This document shows positions 57,825 to 64,000 of a stretch of DNA of 64,000 nt, one piece after another (position 1 is the first letter of the stretch; every line of letters begins with the position of its first letter). The stretch covers positions 127,782 through 191,781 of the forward strand of contig NZ_ACVO01000005.1 of the NCBI RefSeq assembly GCF_000175615.1, given 5' to 3'. The notes under the pieces were generated by a model. It saw only the letters and a list, made by a program, of their open reading frames with translations, was not told the DNA's origin and did no database searches. Source of the stretch: Rothia mucilaginosa ATCC 25296 (GTDB taxonomy: Bacteria; Actinomycetota; Actinomycetes; Actinomycetales; Micrococcaceae). Both the position numbers and the translations under genes were made by a program.

Positions 57825-59090
57825 ATGACGGTACAGACCACCCTGCACGATGTTCTGGGCGCGCCGTTGCCTCCCGCGCCCGCCTACGGTAGCAATAGCA
57901 TCGCCGATGTGCTGGAGTCCGCCTCCTCTCTGGTGGCTCAGCGAAGCCTGGCGCGCCCCGCGCACGCGCTAGATTCCGACCCGGCGTTCCACGCTGTTGC
58001 CGACCCGCTGAACCTTGCCGGCCGCCTCGCGGAGCAGGATGTTGACCCGGTGTCGTTCCGTCACGCCTGCGTGATCATGGTGGACGGCCTGGGCGAGCAG
58101 CTGCTCAACAGCTACGGTGGCTACGCGCCCGCCCTGCGTAAGACCCTGAACCTGGGCCCGCTGGACGCCGCGTTCCCCACTACGACTGCCGCCTCCCTGA
58201 CCTCGCTGGGCACCGGCACGGCACCCGGCGCGCACGGCATTGCCGGCTACGAGGTGCGTAACCCGGCAGGTAATGGGGGAGTGGGCTCGGTCATGAACCA
58301 CCTGTCCGGCTGGGATCAGTCGGTGGACCCGCACGCCTGGCAGCCGCTGCCGACCGTGCTGGAACGCCACCATACGAACCGCCGCGTGCTCACCATTTCG
58401 CTGGGTAAGTACCGCGGTACCGGCCTGACGGAGGCGGCGCTACGCGGCGGCGACTTCGTGGACGCCGTCGGCTACAACGCCCGCGTCACCTACGCCCTGG
58501 AGGCGCTCTCCGGCCGCACCCCGACCACCGTGTACCTGTACTGGGGCGAGATTGACGCGGCGGGCCACCGCTACGGCGTGGGCAGTGACGAATGGCTACA
58601 GCAGCTGGAGGAGCTGAACTCGGCGCTGAAGCGTCTGGCGGAGCGCGCCCCGGCGTGGGCGGCACTCTTCGTGACCGCCGATCACGGCATGGTGAACGTG
58701 CCCGAGCACCAGCGCATCGACTACTCTGGCGTGGAGGAGCTGACCCGCAACATCGCCATGACCGCCGGTGAACCGCGCGCCGTGCACCTGTACCTCGAAG
58801 ACACCTCGGAGGCGGCACGTACCGCCACCGCTCAGCGTTGGGCGCAGTACTGGGGCGAGCGCGCCTGGGTGATTGATTCTCGTGAGCTGATGCGCACCGG
58901 CTACTTTGGTCCGGTCATCACGGATGCGGCGCGCGGCCGCATTGGCGACCTGATGGTGTGCGCTCGCGACGATTGGGCGCTGTACGATATGCGCCACTAT
59001 CAGGAGCGTGCCCTGCACATGGTTGGTCAGCACGGTTCGCTGACGGACGCTGAGCGTCTGGTGCCGTTGCGCATGCTCAAGACTTTCTAA
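57825..59090 (+). CDS. Alkaline phosphatase superfamily phosphodiesterase/nucleotide pyrophosphatase
   Basis: 421 residues. Metal and nucleophile motifs of the type I phosphodiesterase branch: VIMVDGLGEQLL (first Asp), PTTTAASLTSLGTG (Thr nucleophile), GEIDAAGHRYG (Asp/His), TADHGMV (Asp-His) and a His near the C-terminus (GQHGSLT). Hydrolyses nucleotide or lipid phosphodiesters; substrate not known. No signal peptide, so cytoplasmic. 115 bp after DUF5998. Confidence 0.9.
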   Translation: MTVQTTLHDVLGAPLPPAPAYGSNSIADVLESASSLVAQRSLARPAHALDSDPAFHAVADPLNLAGRLAEQDVDPVSFRHACVIMVDGLGEQLLNSYGGYAPALRKTLNLGPLDAAFPTTTAASLTSLGTGTAPGAHGIAGYEVRNPAGNGGVGSVMNHLSGWDQSVDPHAWQPLPTVLERHHTNRRVLTISLGKYRGTGLTEAALRGGDFVDAVGYNARVTYALEALSGRTPTTVYLYWGEIDAAGHRYGVGSDEWLQQLEELNSALKRLAERAPAWAALFVTADHGMVNVPEHQRIDYSGVEELTRNIAMTAGEPRAVHLYLEDTSEAARTATAQRWAQYWGERAWVIDSRELMRTGYFGPVITDAARGRIGDLMVCARDDWALYDMRHYQERALHMVGQHGSLTDAERLVPLRMLKTF

Positions 59091-59122
59091 AGTACTAGTC
59101 TTCTAAAACGCTGGAGGATAAA

Positions 59123-59164
59123 CGAAAACCGCTGGTTATTCGGGTGAATAACCAGCGGTTTTCG
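59123..59164. terminator. Bidirectional terminator
   Basis: Perfect 19-bp inverted repeat (59123-59141 with 59146-59164), 4-nt loop, between the convergent phosphodiesterase (+) and sepH (-). Confidence 0.88.
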
Positions 59165-59234
59165 TATGTCTAGAGGCCCTTGACTAAAGCCCTCGTCTAG
59201 ATGCCCTTAATCGGACGGGCGCGAGGGTGCTCGC

Positions 59235-60410
59235 TTACTTGCGGCCGCCGAAGATGATGTCATCCCATGCCGGAACGCTCACGCGCTGCTTCTTCGAGGA
59301 AGACTTGGGCTTCTCGGCCGCGGAGGCGGGCTCAGCCGGTACCTCAGCTGCGGGCTCAGGCTGTGCTTCAGCTGCGGGCGCCTCAGCAGCGGGTGCGTCC
59401 TCGACGGGTGCCGGCAGGGCGAAGGACTCGACCGGAACGGATTCAACGGGTGCTTCCGAATCCACAGCCAGCGGGTCGGTGGTTTCGAGGGTGGTTTCTG
59501 CGGTGGGCTCGGGTGCAGCAGGAGCCGCAGATTCTACCGGCGCAGACACACCAGGTGCAACAGGTGCCGCGGGCGCAGCCGGTGCTACAGGCTCAGCGGA
59601 CTCGCGGTGTACGAACACCTCGGGCTCTTCAACCTGCGCCGGGCGCACCGAGCGGGCGCGCTCCAAAAGCTCCTTGAGCTTACGCTCATCGGCGCTCTCA
59701 GAGGAAGTAAGGGGTGCCGGTGCGGGCTCGGGTGCCTTCGGCAGTCGGGCGGGAGGAACCTCCACGGGAGCCTTCTTCGCGGCGGCGGCAACAGCATCCT
59801 CACTATTGCCCATCAGGAAGTACGCCGCCTCATTCGATGCGTACAGGCCCTGGTTCGCCGGGTTGTACACCCAACGTGCGGGGAAGACGACCTGCGCGGG
59901 CAGGTTCTGACGCACCGAATCCTTCAGCGCAATATCAACCTCAACGCGCCACTGGCCGTTCTCCTGCTGGCGGGTGGTCCAGTCCTGAGTTGCATCCTCA
60001 AAACCGTAACGCTCGGAGACTTCCTCAATGCGGGCGCTCAGGGTCACGGGAATCTGTGCGGTACCCGAAGCGGAGCTGCGGCGACCAATCTTCACGCTCT
60101 GAGCGGCACGAATAATGTGGGCACGCTCAGCAACGATCGGCCACTCGTAGCGGCGCACGCGCTCCGGCTCCCAACCGGACTCTTCAGCGATTTCCTCAAC
60201 GGAGGCACCCTGACGGAAACGGGTCTGAATATCGCGCGGACCGTAGGTGCCCTTAGCACCCAGACCGCGGGCGGGCTGAATACGGCGAGCCTTGGTGATG
60301 CTCGTGCGCAGGTTCGCGTCAATCGGCAGCAAGAAGCGGGTGCCGTCAGCAGACTCAAGCACCAGATTTTCGCCGTCATCGTGAACGCCAATCAGACGCA
60401 GTTCAAGCAT
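59235..60410 (-). CDS. sepH: Cell-division protein SepH (DUF3071)
   Basis: 391 residues. N-terminal DUF3071 core (LELRLIGVHDDGENLVL, then FRQGASVEEIAEESGWEPERVRRYEWPIVAERA with its helix-turn-helix), followed by a long Pro/Ala/Glu-rich disordered C-terminus ending in a basic SSKKQRV stretch and WDDIIFGGR. SepH binds FtsZ and promotes filament assembly in actinobacterial division. Start: ATG 60410 behind GGAGG on the minus strand; the ATG at 60422 lies within that ribosome site. Confidence 0.9.
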   Translation of the reverse strand: MLELRLIGVHDDGENLVLESADGTRFLLPIDANLRTSITKARRIQPARGLGAKGTYGPRDIQTRFRQGASVEEIAEESGWEPERVRRYEWPIVAERAHIIRAAQSVKIGRRSSASGTAQIPVTLSARIEEVSERYGFEDATQDWTTRQQENGQWRVEVDIALKDSVRQNLPAQVVFPARWVYNPANQGLYASNEAAYFLMGNSEDAVAAAAKKAPVEVPPARLPKAPEPAPAPLTSSESADERKLKELLERARSVRPAQVEEPEVFVHRESAEPVAPAAPAAPVAPGVSAPVESAAPAAPEPTAETTLETTDPLAVDSEAPVESVPVESFALPAPVEDAPAAEAPAAEAQPEPAAEVPAEPASAAEKPKSSSKKQRVSVPAWDDIIFGGRK

Positions 60411-60736
60411 GAGAACCTCCATAGGTGAACCGGACGCGTTCGTGAATGTGTTGCACGGAACGCAAACTACCTACCAGGGTACCGTGAAAGCGCGGTAAAT
60501 CAGTAGCGGAGGCGGGATTTTCACCAAAAAAAGATGTACTTTTCGCACCGAAAAAGCTAGAATGTGACGCCTAAACAGTCCAAAGCCTACCCAGGATTAG
60601 ACAAATAGGGTGCCAATGGTGAACAATACCTGGCATGCCGTCGGGGTTAATTACACACCAGCGGCACCTAGAGCACTCATTAAACCAGCGTGGCCTAGTC
60701 CAACACACAGCCACAGAACCAACGGAGCGTGAAAGT
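60411..60736. other. Divergent intergenic region (326 bp) between sepH and DUF4193
   Basis: A TAGAAT -10-like box occurs at about 60558-60563 after an A-rich stretch, a possible promoter for DUF4193. No other structure recognised. Confidence 0.4.
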
Positions 60737-61036
60737 TTGGCAACTGATTACGATGCACCTCGCAAGCAGGACGAAGAGCAGAACGAAGAGTCCTACGAGG
60801 AGCTGAACGCCCGCCGTTCCGAGATGCAGTCCGGTGCGGTGGACGAAGACGAAAACAGCGCAGCAGAAAGCTTCGAGCTGCCCGGTGCTGACCTCTCCAA
60901 CGAGGAGCTGAACGTTGTTGTTCTGCCCGCTCAGGACGACGAGTTCACCTGCGCATCCTGCTTCCTGGTGCGCCACCGCTCGCAGATTGCACGCGAAGAG
61001 GGCGGCCTGTCCTACTGCATCGAGTGCGAGGGCTAA
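60737..61036 (+). CDS. DUF4193 family zinc-ribbon-like protein
   Basis: 99 residues: MATDYDAPRK start, FELPGADLSNEELNVVVLPAQ core and C-terminal CASC ... YCIEC, a four-cysteine zinc-ribbon pattern. DUF4193 is kept across actinobacteria near dut and sepH; its function is not known (proposed links to RNA polymerase are unproved). Start: TTG 60737, since the conserved MATDYDAP begins there; GGAG and GAAAG lie upstream. Confidence 0.88.
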   Translation: MATDYDAPRKQDEEQNEESYEELNARRSEMQSGAVDEDENSAAESFELPGADLSNEELNVVVLPAQDDEFTCASCFLVRHRSQIAREEGGLSYCIECEG

Positions 61037-61079
61037 AACTTTAGGGAAGGGCTAACACCCACCCGACATACACCTCATG

Positions 61080-61110
61080 ACGGGGCGAGTGCCGAGTGCA
61101 CCCGCCCCGT
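61080..61110 (+). terminator. Weak hairpin after DUF4193
   Basis: ACGGGGCG (61080-61087) pairs with CGCCCCGT (61103-61110), no T-run. May end the DUF4193 transcript. Confidence 0.4.
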
Positions 61111-61276
61111 TGAGTATGTGAAAGCCGCGCACGCAAGAACGGCGCCGCGTCGCACCCACCACGGCACACCGCCGCACGCGCTGAACGCGAACACGGAACG
61201 AAAACACCCCGCAGTAGAGTCTCAACACAGCGCGAGGTGATGGCACAGACACCCGCGAAAGGTTAGAGTATTGACC

Positions 61277-61723
61277 ATGATGACCCCCGTAAACGTCCAC
61301 ATTAAGCTGCTCGACCCCGAGCTGCCCGCACCCGCCTACGCAAAGCCCGGCGACGCCGGCGCTGACCTGCGCTCCCGCATCGACTTCGAGCTGGAACCGG
61401 GCGAACGCGCCCTCGTCCCCACCGGCGTGGCAATTGCCCTGCCTGAAGGTTACGTTGGTCTGGTGCACCCGCGCTCCGGCCTGGCAACCAAGAACGGTAT
61501 CACCATTGTTAACGCACCCGGCACCGTTGATTCCGGCTACCGCGGCGAGCTGATGGTCACCCTGCTCAACACTGACAAGACCAAGTCCTTCCACGTGCAG
61601 CGCGGCGACCGCATCGCTCAGCTGGTCATTCAGAAGTACGAGCACGCAACCTTTACCGTGGTGGATGAACTGGAACAGACCGAACGCGGCTCCAGCGGCT
61701 TCGGCTCCAGCGGAATCCACTAG
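61277..61723 (+). CDS. dut: dUTP diphosphatase
   Basis: 148 residues. The five dUTPase motifs are present: GDAGADLRS, RSGLATKNGI, NAPGTVDSGYRGE, RGDRIAQLVI and GSSGFGSSG at the end. Makes dUMP and keeps uracil out of DNA. ATG 61277 follows TAGAGT by 7 nt, as in leaderless transcripts; a TTG at 61271 has GAAAGG 8 nt upstream, so translation could start there instead (two residues longer). Confidence 0.93.
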   Translation: MMTPVNVHIKLLDPELPAPAYAKPGDAGADLRSRIDFELEPGERALVPTGVAIALPEGYVGLVHPRSGLATKNGITIVNAPGTVDSGYRGELMVTLLNTDKTKSFHVQRGDRIAQLVIQKYEHATFTVVDELEQTERGSSGFGSSGIH

Positions 61724-61800
61724 TCTGCTCTCACCGCGATTGTCGCACGAGAGAAGAGAAGAAACCCCCGCACCCTGCGTGCGGTGAAAGTAGGAATACC

Positions 61801-62595
61801 ATGTTCGGATTTGGTAAGAAGAAGCACGCCGAGGAGGCTGAAAAGGCCGCCATCGACAAGGCTGTCGCCGAAGAGATTGAGGAGACCAACGTCGAGGTTG
61901 AGGAGCTGAAGGAAGAGGAGAACTTTCCCGAGGTCATCAAGTACGACCGCGTCAACGGCCCGCACGACATTGAAGAAGTCACCGCCGAAGACCTCGAAGA
62001 CTACGTCGACCTGGGTGCGCTGCGCATCAAGCTGCTCGACGGCATGAACCTGCGCCTCGAAACTGACGACGCAACCGGCGCGGTTATCGCCGCAACCATC
62101 ACCCGCGACGGCGCAACCCTGCAGGTGCAGGCATTCGCTGCACCGCGCACCACCGGCATCTGGGACGACATCCGTCACGACCTGACCGAGTCCGTCGCCT
62201 CCCAGGGCGGCATCGTCGAAATCTACGCCGGCGTATTCGGCGCCGAGATGCTGACCCGCCTGCCCGCCGTCACCCCGGACGGTCAGCCCGGTGAGCGTAT
62301 CGCCCGTTTCGTGGGTGTGGACGGCCCCCGCTGGTTCCTGCGCGGCGTCATCTCCGGCGCGGCTGTGCTCGGTGACGATAAGGCTGCCGCCTCCGTGGAG
62401 GAAGTCTTCCGCACTGTCGTGGTGGACCGTGGCGACGACCCGCGCCCGCCGCGCGAGCTGCTGCCCATGACTCTGCCCGCCGACCTGGTCGTTGCGGCTG
62501 AGGAAGAGCCCGCCGTGGAGGAAGAGACCGAGAACGAGCACAGCAAGCTGCGCCCGATGCCTCGCCGCGGCCCTGAGATTACCGAGATTGGCTAA
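61801..62595 (+). CDS. DUF3710 family protein
   Basis: 264 residues. Charged N-terminal coiled part (Glu/Lys-rich, 8-45), then the DUF3710 core: YVDLGALRI, LQVQAFAAPRTTGIWDDIR, GIVEIYAGVFGAEML and GVDGPRWFLRGVISG. Unknown function; always near dut in actinobacteria. Stop overlaps the next ATG by one base, so it is coupled to it. Confidence 0.9.
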   Translation: MFGFGKKKHAEEAEKAAIDKAVAEEIEETNVEVEELKEEENFPEVIKYDRVNGPHDIEEVTAEDLEDYVDLGALRIKLLDGMNLRLETDDATGAVIAATITRDGATLQVQAFAAPRTTGIWDDIRHDLTESVASQGGIVEIYAGVFGAEMLTRLPAVTPDGQPGERIARFVGVDGPRWFLRGVISGAAVLGDDKAAASVEEVFRTVVVDRGDDPRPPRELLPMTLPADLVVAAEEEPAVEEETENEHSKLRPMPRRGPEITEIG

Positions 62596-63134
62596 TGCCT
62601 GAGTTCTCGAACTACCCGAGTGCGCTCGCGGTTCCTGAGGAGCAGATTCTTGCTCCCGGGTACCCCGAGCGCTTTCGCGTACGCCTTGCCGGACGCGTGG
62701 AGCAGGTATGGCTGCCTGCGCTGCAGGATAAGCCGATGTACCGTGCCGAGCTGGTGGTGGCTAAGTCGAAGCCCCTGCAGTGGTCGAGTCCGCTGGCGCT
62801 GATTGGTATGCCGATTGTGGAGCCGCCCGGTGAGGATTTCGAGGAGGAATCCGAGGACCCCGAGAAGCAGCACCATCTGAACACGGCGTCTTTGGCGACC
62901 GTGGCGGTGCAGGAGCCTCACGAGGTGTCTTTCCCGCCGTATGCGCCGTTCAACCCGGGAGATAGGGTGCTGCTGAAGTGGCAGGGGCAGCAGATGGTGC
63001 CCGGCGTGCTTGCCGGTGCGTTGTTGCGCTGTTCCGGTGTGGTGTCGGTGAGAGCTCATCAGCCGGTGATTTATAACCCGCGCTATGAGATCGTGCCGCA
63101 ATTCTTTGCTGAGAAGGGAAAACATGAGCGCTGA
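62595..63134 (+). CDS. Hypothetical protein in the position of the OB-fold gene of the DUF3710-DUF3159 cluster
   Basis: 179 residues without signal or membrane helix. Several short hydrophobic strands (VRLAGRVEQVWL, YRAELVVAKS, VLLKWQG, SVRAHQPVIY) fit a small beta-barrel such as an OB fold, as relatives encode one in this position, but no conserved nucleic-acid-binding residues can be pointed out. Central Glu-rich insertion (about 75-95). Overlaps both neighbours (1 bp and 11 bp), so it is translated with them. Confidence 0.65.
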   Translation: MPEFSNYPSALAVPEEQILAPGYPERFRVRLAGRVEQVWLPALQDKPMYRAELVVAKSKPLQWSSPLALIGMPIVEPPGEDFEEESEDPEKQHHLNTASLATVAVQEPHEVSFPPYAPFNPGDRVLLKWQGQQMVPGVLAGALLRCSGVVSVRAHQPVIYNPRYEIVPQFFAEKGKHER

Positions 63135-63939
63135 GCAGTCTTCGACCCAGCCCGATCCGAACGCTAACCCCGCAACTAACCCGGCTGCTGACCCGGCGCG
63201 GGAGGAAAATCAGCTGGCGCAGAGCCTGAGCGCCTCCATGGGTGCGAATATGCGCCGCACCGCCAACGGCGATGTGGATATTCTGCACGCTATCGGCGGC
63301 TGGCGCGGCCTGGTGGAATCCTCCCTGCCCGCTGTGGCGTTCCTGGTGTTGTTCACCGTGACGAAGGAACTGAACCTGTCCCTGATTGCGGCGCTGGCTG
63401 CGGCGGGCGTGTTCACGCTGATTCGTCTGGTGCAGGGCTCTAAGCTGGTGAGTGCGCTGACCGGTCTGGTGGGCGTGGCGATTTGTGCGTTTGCCGCGTA
63501 CCGTACCGGTAATGCGAGCGACTACTTTGTGGTGGGCTTCTGGACGAACGGCGTGTACATCCTGGCGTATCTGCTGTCGATGCTGGTGCGTTGGCCGATT
63601 ACGGGCCTGATTTTCGCGGTTATTCGCGGTGAGGCGCTGAGCTGGCGCCAGAACCCGGTACGCCTGCGCCAGTACATGCTGGCCACCTGGATTATTACCG
63701 TGCTGATGATGCTGCGCCTTGCCGTGCAGGTGCCCCTGTATTTTGCGAATAATGTGGAGGCGCTGGGCGCGACCCGCCTGATTATGGGTCTGCCGCTGTA
63801 CGCTTTGGGCGTGTGGCTGGCGTGGCGTGTGTCGGCTCCCGAGGAGGCACCGGTGAGCGAGGACCCCGAGGCTGACGAAACTGCCGAGGCTGGAGAAGCT
63901 GCCGACACTGCCGAAGTTGACGGTTCAGAAAGCCGTTAA
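63124..63939 (+). CDS. DUF3159 family membrane protein
   Basis: 271 residues: about 50 disordered residues, then five or six membrane helices with the DUF3159 pattern (IGGWRGLVESSLPAVAFLVLF, GFWTNGVYILAYLLSMLVRWP, then RLRQYMLATWIITVLMMLRLAVQ) and an acidic C-terminal tail. Unknown function, possibly transport. ATG 63124 lies inside the end of the preceding gene (11-bp overlap), after AAGGGAAAAC. The window ends 61 bp after its stop. Confidence 0.88.
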   Translation: MSAEQSSTQPDPNANPATNPAADPAREENQLAQSLSASMGANMRRTANGDVDILHAIGGWRGLVESSLPAVAFLVLFTVTKELNLSLIAALAAAGVFTLIRLVQGSKLVSALTGLVGVAICAFAAYRTGNASDYFVVGFWTNGVYILAYLLSMLVRWPITGLIFAVIRGEALSWRQNPVRLRQYMLATWIITVLMMLRLAVQVPLYFANNVEALGATRLIMGLPLYALGVWLAWRVSAPEEAPVSEDPEADETAEAGEAADTAEVDGSESR

Positions 63940-64000
63940 CCCCACAACTTCATACGTAGAAGAACTTCGTAGAAGTATGTGAAAGCCCCGGTACCCGTAA

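Noticed and set aside
59227..59910. 227-codon plus-strand frame rich in Ala/Gly/Ser
   Set aside because: Opposite the disordered end of sepH; low complexity mirrored from its Pro/Ala codons.

Overview
The window reads as chromosomal DNA of a high-GC Gram-positive actinobacterium of the Micrococcaceae, most likely an oral Rothia close to R. mucilaginosa. That placement is inferred from gene order (F1Fo ATPase next to nucS, clpS-DUF2017, murI-MBL-rph-rdgB, DUF4193-dut-DUF3710-DUF3159, sepH), from actinobacteria-specific families, from a moderately high GC content and from frequent GTG/TTG starts. No database search was possible. I saw no rRNA, tRNA, CRISPR array, insertion sequence, prophage or transcription-factor gene.

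Layout. 1-8100: the tail of an unknown acidic protein, an NAD-dependent epimerase, then a polysaccharide block on the + strand (double-domain GT2 glycosyltransferase, PglF/CapD-type sugar dehydratase, WecA-type phosphosugar transferase) that runs by stop/start overlap into a membrane protein. 8136-15678: atpZ-like gene and atpBEFHAGDC, with two hairpins between cistrons. 15879-18938: nucS, a lower-GC pair of small genes (Imm1-like and unknown), a zinc-motif protein and an alpha/beta hydrolase. 19110-24629: AI-2E-type permease, YbbN-like protein and a two-gene ABC exporter behind a G9 tract. 24925-27342: DUF3039 and an SF2 helicase. 27662-31209: two Tat-exported glycine-rich paralogues, the 3' remnant of a third, and related terminators. 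31383-38184: pncB-pncA, clpS-DUF2017, murI-MBL-rph-rdgB. 38494-56830: an unknown membrane protein, parE, cydAB, a lipoprotein plus MacA/MacB-like efflux cassette, a fused cydDC, and parC on the opposite strand. 57116-63939: DUF5998, a phosphodiesterase, sepH, DUF4193, dut, DUF3710, an OB-fold-like protein and DUF3159.

How the genes work together. Most of the window is core physiology. It covers a lipid-linked surface glycan, ATP synthesis, low-oxygen respiration by cytochrome bd with its CydDC assembly exporter (a CRP/GlxR-like site lies upstream of cydA), nicotinamide/nicotinate salvage, nucleotide-pool cleaning (rdgB, dut), mismatch repair by NucS, and chromosome decatenation (ParE/ParC).

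The accessory and least explained parts are the glycine-rich Tat-exported family with a decayed third copy, the lower-GC Imm1-like pair, the lipoprotein/efflux cassette between cydAB and cydDC, and the ABC exporter with a homopolymeric G tract just before its start codon. Several genes appear to have leaderless promoters (a TANNNT box 6-7 nt before the start codon).
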